In this document: positions 56,290 to 64,000 of the stretch, one piece after another
Layout of the letters: each line of letters begins with the position of its first letter
Numbering within the stretch: the stretch's first letter is position 1
Assembly: GCF_000143415.4 (NCBI RefSeq)
Contig: NW_003314306.1
Span: 528,897-592,896 of the forward strand
Length of the DNA stretch: 64,000 nt
Direction: 5' to 3'
From: Selaginella moellendorffii
Lineage: Eukaryota > Streptophyta > Lycopodiopsida > Selaginellales > Selaginellaceae
The notes under the pieces: generated by a model
The model's input: the letters and a program-made list of their open reading frames with translations, nothing else
What the model was told of the DNA's origin: nothing
The model's database searches: none
Made by a program: the position numbers and the translations under genes

Positions 56290-57480
56290 AGCTCTATCTC
56301 CACACCGAGGAGCTGAGTGTGCAGCTATAGGCTCTCACGAGGATTTGTTCCATAGGTGGCCATGACAAGGAAAAGAAAGCAGCGTTTACCACCACCAGCG
56401 ATGAAATGCTGGAGACGCTCAATGCCTTCCCGAAGGGAGCTGACTTGTTGCTCATAAGGTTCACTTTTGCTTTGTTATTTCTCTTTCATTTAACTCATCT
56501 TTCAAGGATCCAGTGTTTGCTCGGATATATGAGCTATATGTGCATATACTGTGCTGATCTAAAGGACCCGCACGGAGAGTTTATTCTGGAGAAAGCATCA
56601 AGGCCACGGCAATCTCAGACAGCCATGAAAAGTAGCTAGAAGGTCCAGATTTATTTTCATCACGTCCTAGACTTCTGTGTGAAATGTCCATCCTCTAGGT
56701 CTGGGCTGGCGTTAATACTCCTGTTTTCTTGGTGGACGTATCATCCCAAATACTGCATACATGACAACAGTTGGAAGTCCTAAAGCATCAAGAGATGTGT
56801 GAGTTTGCCCGGTAGTCTGAACAAGTCAGATGTTCCAATCATCTTGGTGGGGTCTCGCTGCTCCAAACGGAGTTATCTTACCCCTGTTTGGGCTTCCATG
56901 TAGACTGTCTCGTCACCTGACATTGAGCCATTGAAATGCAGAGCTCAAGGCCCACGTCTTTGGAAGCTTTAGTAGGACTTCCAACTGTTATCTTGTATGC
57001 AGCATTTTACATTTGAGATGACACGTCCATCAAGAAAATACTGTCTGGACCTAGAGGATGGAAAGATCACACACAAGTCTGGGATGTGATAAAAGAAATC
57101 CAGACCTTCAACCTACTTCTCATGGAGTTCCCCACTGGCTAAGATTGCTGAGGCCTTGACGCTTGCTCCAGAATAAAGTGTCCATGTGGATCCTTTAGAT
57201 CAGTGCAGTAAATGCACAATTGCATGCCATATCTCCGAGAAAATAAAAAATAGAGCACTTTAAATGCATCCTGGAAAAAAGAAAGAAGGAAAAAAAGTTT
57301 GTTAAAATGAAGGAGAAAATAGCAAACCAACCTTACAGTGAGTAGCTCCCTTCAAGAAATCCTTGAAGTTCTCCATATCATTGCCAGTGGTTGAAAACAC
57401 TGCTTTCTCTTCTTTATCATTGCCACCTATAGAGTCTTTAGCTGCACCTTCAGCTCCTCAGTGTGGAGATAAAGCTCCAC
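56290..57480. repeat. Inverted pair of a decayed gene (arms about 500 bp)
   Basis: The plus-strand sequence 56290-56830 recurs on the minus strand from about 57480 to 56960. Both encode SLVELYLHTEEL, then KEKKAAFTTT / KEEKAVFSTT, then CADLKDPHGEFILEKASRP / CTDLKDPHGHFILEQASRP, then a shared block CATCCTCTAGGTC and AACAGTTGGAAGTCCTA. Stops break both copies. The protein is not recognised. Transcripts across the centre (about 56830-56960) could fold back. Confidence 0.6.
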
Positions 57481-58079
57481 AAGGCTCTAAGCACAGTTGG
57501 GATCAAATTGGAGATTAAATACTATTGTATGCAACAAAATTATTTACCCAATCTCATTAGATAGTATTTATTAAGATGTATTTTCTAATACATCTTAATG
57601 TATTACACATGGTTTTCATTTTTTACTCTTAAATGATTTACTAATGTAAACCCTTTGCCAAGGGCAGCAGTGTAAAACATAAGTTGCCATTGAATGAAGG
57701 GATAGAGCTATAAACTCTTCAGTATACATTCAAGGAGTGAATAAATTGAAGTATGAATGACATTGAAACAATTCTAGAATATTTATTATCTTAACACAAA
57801 GACAAATACATAAAATGGAACCAATGTTGGAGTGAATGCTCATACATCCATCCTTACCAGCAAATGTTACGTCATTTAAAAAAGTCAAAATATACCTTTG
57901 TGAAATCTAATGTTACTTTAGTATACCATAGCATAACATGAGAATATGAATATTCCATTAACTAACATGGTATATAACTTGGGGTTAAATCTAAGTTGAA
58001 CACAAACACACAAGTGAAGGGTTAAATTATATTTTAAATTGGTCAATCACTATCCCTACTATAAAGCTAAGATTATCAT
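57481..58079. other. AT-rich stretch, no gene seen
   Basis: Strongly AT-rich with no readable coding sequence. It separates the inverted gene pair from the second duplication unit. Confidence 0.4.
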
Positions 58080-59100
58080 TTCATGAGATTATTTACCCTT
58101 ACACAAATTTTACTTGAAATCCAAGATTTTTGAACAACTCTCAATTACAATAGCTATTTTGCATCAACATGTTGAGGAACTATCACGCAGAAGAAATCCT
58201 CAATAGGAATCCGAGCATGATTTTGATTTATATGTCCTATGGGATTTTCTTTGTAATTTAAGTTGGCACAAAATCACAATTGAAATACAATGATCTTTCA
58301 AGTCTTGGTTTTCAAGGGTGGAGGAATCCAGCATACCCATGGTACCGTGCCATTTGCCATGACCATTCTAAATTGCCAGAATGGACTTTGATCAATTAGA
58401 ACTTCAACAAAAACCTGCTAAAGTAGAATCAAAACAAAAGGAAAGTGAGTGCATTCCAAGTAATGAGTTGCATGTTCTTCATATTCCAAGTTCTTGATTA
58501 TGTAAGACTTCACATCCTTGGAATTCAGGGAGACTCGCGTGCGCTCAGTCCAGAATGCAACAACAATTTCCTTAATACGGTCATGTCTGATACTTCTTCC
58601 AAGCTGCGTCAACCCATGCGTCCGAGCCTGCCATCTGCCTTGCTCATGCAAAGTGGCACCGGGTGATGTTGAGGATGCGGCCCATAGCAAAGTCATTAAC
58701 TCTGTTTTGCCCAGCAAAGGCAGCTAAGTTAGCAAGGTTATCTCTTGATTGAACTCCTTTGTTTTGTTGGCAAGCTTGATTTGCGTGCTGCGAGCAGATT
58801 TCGAAATCCTTTCCATGCTAAGACCTAGAAAGAAAAGATTGAGAACAAGAAAACAAGAACCAACCTGGCGAGGTTAAGAATCTCAAGCTTCTCCTCCCTC
58901 CCGTGTCTTCTCAGCAAAAAAGAAACTGATTTTCTTCGCTGGTGATAGAATCCATTAGAAATTGCTCCAACAGAAAAAGATTTGGAAAATGTTTCAGTTG
59001 GTTACAAAAAACTTTAACAACTTTGTGGTACACCGCTCCGTGGCACAGACATTAATCTTCTGTGCATTTAAAGACACTGCGATGCCTTCCGAGGCTTAAG
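58080..59100 (-). repeat. Second copy of the 52270-53300 segment
   Basis: Collinear with 52270-53300 at about 93-95% by eye, including the remnant ORF (RHDRIKEIVVAFWTERTRVS, YEEHATHYLECTHF) and its frame change. Small indels distinguish the copies, e.g. a 12-bp TAAGTTAGCAAG insert at 58725 and an about 45-bp insert near 59040. Confidence 0.8.
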
Positions 59101-59154
59101 AAAAAATCAAGTTGCTCGTTAGTTCCGTCAGATTACCTGTTTACAGTTGCCAGT

Positions 59155-59955
59155 TTAAACATCCAACTCCAATCCTTCCTCATCACCCCAGTAGTCTTCC
59201 GGTTCAGTAAAGGCTACATCGAAATCTCTTTTCCTCCTAGGCCTGTCCTTGAACGAGCGATGCAAGTCCAATGCCAGCGCTGTATCAACTGCACATGCCA
59301 AGGACTCGGGCTCTCCAACTTTGAATCCCTTGTACACGTCTAGAAAGTTTACCAAACTGTCAAAACAAGTTAGCAACGATCACAGTACACAGATGAAGAC
59401 CACTTACTCCTGAGAAAACAATTGTTTTGCGTTGCCAGCATGAATGATGATCTTGAGCTGGGGACCAACACTGCCTGCAGCAGGAATCACCTCAACAGCA
59501 GGAGGCATACGCTCCTTCTTGAAGACTGCTGGATACACTACCATCAACCTGATAATGCCATTCTTCCACCAGCGGTTACCAACCTCCTCCTTGAACTCTG
59601 CCCTTAGTTTCGCTGCCTTGCGAGACCTGAATATGAACTCGGGATTCGTCATCGACACGCCCTGCTTGAACTTCTTCTTGTCAAGAAAGTTCACGAGCCT
59701 GAACTGTGCAAAGAGGATCAGCTCCTTGTTGTCTTCCGTCTTCACTGGGATCACCAGATCTGGACCTGCTAGGAATTCCGGGTTGAGAACCTTTGCTGTT
59801 CCCATCCCACCAGCGAGATAGCTAGTCATTCCCTTGGTACTACACACCAGTCGAAGGTTGTCTGCTGACCACAACCTCAGCTGCTGGCAGAAGATGTCTG
59901 GTAAAGCAGTTGCACCCTCAAAGATAGAATGATTACAGAACTTGCCAGCCGAAAG
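59155..59955 (-). pseudogene. Copy B of the NTPase gene, C-terminal part in original orientation
   Basis: Exons 59874-59408 and 59356-59155 match copy A almost residue for residue (STKGMTSYLAGGMGTAKVLN; EPEDYWGDEEGLELDV). The match stops abruptly at about 59955 (TTGCCAGCCGAAAGA). In copy A the next bases are the codons now found at the far end of the inverted piece (62115). Confidence 0.85.
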
Positions 59956-60129
59956 AGAAACTAATTACTATAACAGAATTCTGATCTACTGTTTTAATTT
60001 AATTTTAAAAATATTTCAAATTAGTTAAAATATTATGATTATTTATTAACTATTTTCTTAATCTAATGGTGTAGTAGTTAACTTTCCTTAACGATGTTCC
60101 TATAGCCGTCATACCCTAACCTAAGAAGG

Positions 60130-62122
60130 ATGGCGTCGTTGGATGTCGACTCTCCGCTTCAGGAGATTGAGCGTTCCATCCAGGCTGTGTGCACTAAAAT
60201 CGAAGAGTTGGGAGAACAACTGAAGAGCGAGCAAAATCCTGAAGATATCTGCGGGAGGAGAAGCGGCAACTGTGGAAGAGGGAGCAGCAGCTGCGGGAGA
60301 AGAAGCTTTTCCTGCTCAAATCTAAAAGTAAGTCTTTGATACATTATTCACTCCGCCTGAGCATCTACTAGCCTTGCCCCAGTCATGTACAGATCTGCCA
60401 TAAAAGCCCCAACTGTCGAGCATTGTTTTGTTGCATTGTCCGGTTATGTCACAAAGGCCAGTTCTTTAGTTGCGAAAGCGTTGCAATCCCAACAGCCCCT
60501 CATTTTAAACTTGAGCTACACTTTCATTCTTTTGCATTTTACTCCTTGTTTGTGTTCTTTGTTTCTGATTTTCCCCATCCAAAGCTTGCGCCATTGATCG
60601 CCACAGCTCGAAACCGAGGAGACTGTTTTGGAAGACATTGCTTTACCTCCATGCATGTTCTGCCAAAATTTTTTTCCGTTCTAAGCTTGTGTGTTATCTT
60701 GTGCAGCTCAAATAGTTCCAACTGCTGGTGAAGTATTAATCGAGGCTCTCCCCCGCGTAGACGCTTTTATCCAAAAGGCCCGGGAGTCTATTAAGCAGCT
60801 TGGAGCTGTGCCCACAGTGAACGGGAAGCCCACTTTTAGCGGGGTTGGGAACAAGCTTTCTGACGCAGTCTGGTGATGTGGGCAACATGCTAGACAGTAA
60901 AGGTCCGGTGGTTTCTGTGGTAGGCACATCGGGTTCAGGGAAAACAAGGACGTTGCTGGAGCTTCTCTGTTCGAGAATTGGGCTTTACTTCGTAGCTGAC
61001 ACGCAGGGTAACTTTGGGTTTGAGGACTTGAGATTATTGCGCAGCTTGGTTCTGGAAGGCGTGGCATATGACGTTCGAGCTGCTCTAGCTCAGTCGGTAG
61101 TACGAGCTTCAGTTTTGGCTCGGTTATTTCTACTTAAGCGTTGTCTTGAGATGAAGTTCTTGGCACGGGAATGGTTGCTACTCCAGCTTCTGGGAAGTCA
61201 GTTTGTGCAGGTGGATATTTGCAGGGATTTAACGGGGTCTTTGCTCGTCAAGTTGGAAGCTCTAGGTGTAGTGAGAAGGTAGGAAGCCTTAGAGGAAGAG
61301 ATCTATGAGCACTGGCAGCAGGTTATGTAGTTGTTGTGTTGGATGAAGCACATGTGCTCTTCGAGTTGCACAAAGATCAGTTTAAGCCTTTCGGCGGAGG
61401 GACTGGGACGAGTAGTTCGTTCCATCAAGTGTATGAGGCACTTAGCCAACCTTCCAGAGGTATGATTGCCAAACTGCTAGTCTCGGCTACTTGTTTGGCC
61501 GAACATAGGAACACGGAGGTTTTCTCGCCGGCAATTGCCAAACAGCTGTTATGGGGTCCTGCTTTCTGTTCTTTCGGCAAGTTTCGAGACACAGGCGACA
61601 TGTATGAGTACTTGAAGAAATTTGTCGCTGTCGACGACACTGTTGATGAAGAGTTGCTCCAGAGGTTTGTAGGGAGATACAGACCACTGGTTCGGGCACT
61701 TGAGGATTTTCTGGAAAAGCAACGCTCTCTCAATGAGTCGCTTAAGAGTGTCCTATCGAAGCTCACGAAGGAGGACTCGGAAGGATCTTATGCCCGATTT
61801 TGAAGCGCATCTAGGTCCAGCCGCGGATTCACAACGTGGAGCTGATCCAATTGTGCCGGATGATATGTCTGACAAGCCAATATGTTGGAAAGTACTACTG
61901 CACCAGGAAAGAGGAAGTCCAGCTGATTCACCATGGGCTAGCTTATTTGGATGCTGTTGATGTGGATAAGGGAGAGTTCGGGCTGGAAGGAACGATCGAG
62001 GAACCACTCGTGTTGGAAGCGCTTGAGTACTATTTGCGTCTTCACATAATGAATCGTCTCAATTCACAATCGGCGGGATTCAACCTCGAGATAGCTGCAG
62101 CAGATGCTCTTTGCAGTTTTGA
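60130..62122 (+). pseudogene. Copy B of the NTPase gene, N-terminal part, inverted
   Basis: This plus-strand piece starts with MASLDVDSPLQEIERSIQAV and continues through the Walker A motif GTSGSGKT (60925-60948), LDEAHVLFELH (61339) and the helical region to AAADALCSF (62115). It then runs into AT-rich DNA. It keeps the segment SVVRASVLARLFLLKRCLEM that copy A lost. It has its own lesions: a small deletion in the coiled-coil exon near 60240, a shift near 60830, a stop at 61271, a loss near 61325 and a shift near 61795. With the minus-strand piece at 59155-59955 it makes one former gene. Confidence 0.85.
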
Positions 62123-62447
62123 ATACTTTGAATACTTTTATCCAAACTTTATTTTATATTTATCTAATGGTTATGGTAACTAAATACAAAAATAAGTTTT
62201 TTTATACTCTCATACAGAGGAATTTTACTTTCAAACATATTATTTTATAATCACATGGCTTATTAAAGTATGACCAAGTTAAGTTTAGTCAGTTCATTTT
62301 ATGACAGATTAGTTTGTGACTAATCAAAGGCTTTTAGACACTGCTGTGGAGTGTGCTCACCAACTGTGAGCAATGGTGCAAAGGGCTTGGGGGAAGTGGT
62401 GATCTGTTCTGCATTAGCATGGTAATTCTTTCTTAAGTTTTAATAAT
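62123..62447. repeat. AT-rich sequence and probable 5' LTR end of the next Gypsy element
   Basis: The sequence before 62448 should include the element's 5' LTR, since the primer site follows directly. The left LTR end could not be set because no second copy lies in the window. Confidence 0.4.
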
Positions 62448-62458
62448 TGGTATCAGAG
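62448..62458 (+). promoter_or_regulatory. tRNA-iMet primer-binding site
   Basis: TGGTATCAGAG, an 11-base match to the complement of the 3' end of initiator tRNA-Met, stands just before a gag-like region in the same orientation. Confidence 0.65.
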
Positions 62459-64000
62459 GGTAGAGTTCAAGAATCTGCAAGTTTGTTGTTATAGATTCTA
62501 GGGAGGAAGTTACTAATCAATCATCTGTAGAGGCTTGGACAATAGATGAGGTGGTGCTGGAATTGTAAGCCTGCAACAACAATATCGAAACCCTTGAGGT
62601 TGATATGTATGGATTTTTAGCAAACATGTGTGAGTGCATAAAAAAGATGGAGAATTCTTGAGGTGGCAGGAGTTGTGTTATAGATTAAGCTCAGATTCCT
62701 GAGTTTGATGGCACTAATGTCCCTATGGATTGGCTGCACAAAACCTTGAAACTGATCTAGGGTCAAGGATTGCCAGATAAGGATGCATTGATCTTTGTGG
62801 AGGTGGTGCTTAAAGGCTAGGTTACACATTAGTGGACTTGCCTTTTGAACCAATATACCACTGCTAGCAAAGGATCTTTGGTGCTAATTGAATTTGAAAA
62901 AGCTTTCAAGTAGAAATTTGCTCCTTGCTATGATGCTTTTCATGCATGATGCAAGCTTTGGTACTTAAAGCAAGATGATTTGGGCCTAGAAAAGTGTATT
63001 AAGAAGTGCCCAACAACTATACTGAGGAGGTCTAAAAAGATTACTTTATGAATGGCTTACACAACAAAGGGATGCAAAATCACTTGAAAACTTCCAAGGT
63101 AACAAAGTCTTTAGAGAAGCTTTTTGAACAAGTTTTGAACTTAGTGGATGAGGGTGAGCCATGTCCTTAGGACAAGGGTGCCAAACATGGGAGAAGCCCC
63201 TCTCAAGACAAGACTAATGGTGGATGTGGGTATTTGAAGTCTTGTGTGGAGTGTGGCAGCAACGGTGGTCGAGGCAATGGTAAGAAGCCTCAGATTACCA
63301 AGAAAATGCACAACCATTGCCATAAGTGTGGTGAGGAAGGCCATTGGAAAGCAGATTGTTCTCTGTTGAAAAACAAGAACAAACCTTTGAACACAAGTAT
63401 TAGAGCTTTAAGCAGGAAGGTCTAGGAAATGCAACATGAGGAGAATCCAGATAAGAAGTATATCTCTATGATTTCCTGTACATTTAATGGGATTTGGAGT
63501 GATGTTCTTATGGACTTGGCTTCAGAATCCTATGTGATTTGAGTTGAGGGATTGCTAGGAGATCATATAGTGTGCATTTTACTGGATAGTGGCAATTCCA
63601 ACAATTTTATCCCAGTAAAGTTGGTTGAGTACAAGCTGCCAATGACTAAAGTGATTCCTTATAGAATTTCTAGAGTTGCCACCAAGAACCAATAGTGGGA
63701 TGGTGTGGTGCATGACTTATTGGTGAAAGCTGGTAAGTTCACCATGGTGGAAGATTTCTTTTTTGCAAATTTATATCATGTGGACATAATCCTTGGCATG
63801 TCATGGCACATGCATGTTGATCCCAAGATCAAGTGGAGCCTTCAACATGTGAAGCTTGAGTATATGGCATACGTGATATTTGGTTTGGAAGCAATGTTCC
63901 AAGCTTGACTAAGTTGAAGTTGGTAATGTCTTTGAAGAGCACTGTGCACAATAAAGATAATGAACTTTGTTTGATGTATATCTGAGAGTTGGATACATCA
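62459..64000 (+). mobile_element. Ty3/Gypsy gag and protease (element continues past the window)
   Basis: The gag part (about 62640-63180) is broken by stops but shows the DGTNVPMDWLHK and LPDKDALIFVEVVLKG pattern across frames. An intact CCHC knuckle CHKCGEEGHWKADC lies at 63320-63361. The protease follows with CILLDSGNSNNFI (63573), which keeps D-S-G, and IILGMSWH (63787). The gag is frameshifted and the pol continues beyond 64000. This family is distinct from both others in the window because of its tRNA-type primer site. Confidence 0.75.

Noticed and set aside
61085-61105. TAGCTCAGTCGGTAG resembles a tRNA A box
   Set aside because: It lies within the coding frame of NTPase copy B, no B box follows within 100 bp, and no cloverleaf forms.

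Overview
The window looks like nuclear DNA of a lycophyte, most probably a Selaginella such as S. moellendorffii. The signs are compact genes with short (about 50-70 bp) GT-AG introns and plant-only gene families (ELIP, E-class-like PPR, BAHD acyltransferase, LRR receptor-like proteins). Gene-dense blocks also alternate with AT-rich, retrotransposon-filled blocks. The species is an inference; no marker sequence was compared.

Layout. 1-2.2 kb: decayed Gypsy gag and LTR on the minus strand. 2.26-8.6 kb: a plant-specific gene of unknown function (minus), its decayed tandem duplicate, and an alkaline ceramidase gene (minus). 9.27-23.4 kb: a nest of repeats. A short-LTR Gypsy family is represented by gag (9.3-10.7 kb) and by pol plus 3' LTR (19.0-20.95 kb). 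Between them lie a minisatellite, a fold-back inverted repeat and a nearly full-length Ty3/Gypsy chromovirus (13280-18865, minus) with 386-bp LTRs. 23.4-43.1 kb: the gene-rich core, containing a plastid-type membrane protein, tRNA-Asp(GTC), an acidic/basic membrane protein, a WD40-like protein, exosome subunit CSL4, a NAPE-PLD-type metallo-hydrolase, a small secreted (dirigent-like?) protein, two secreted LRR proteins, an ELIP and a PPR protein. 43.1-52.9 kb: AT-rich sequence with a frameshifted BAHD gene and gene fragments. 53.3-62.1 kb: a duplicated module coding for a large P-loop NTPase resembling Crinkler/RHS-type proteins. The second copy is split by an inversion. 62.4 kb to the end: the 5' part of another Gypsy element (iMet primer site, CCHC gag, protease) that runs out of the window.

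The two strongest observations are these. (1) The chromovirus carries the two hallmarks of the Tf1/sushi group. It has a 15-nt primer-binding site perfectly complementary to the predicted 5' end of its own transcript (self-priming), and a G-GGA-AAC slippery heptamer in the gag frame ten codons before the gag stop, which joins gag to the protease frame by a -1 shift. (2) The NTPase gene was duplicated together with a neighbouring ORF. The second copy was then cut in two by an inversion of about 2.2 kb, and each copy carries lesions that the other lacks.

Functional links are modest. CSL4 and NAPE-PLD are head to head with 122 bp between start codons, which suggests a shared promoter. The two LRR genes are adjacent same-strand relatives. 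ELIP and the 281-residue protein are both predicted plastid products. All exon boundaries were read by eye from GT/GC-AG signals, frame and family resemblance; no transcript data were available.
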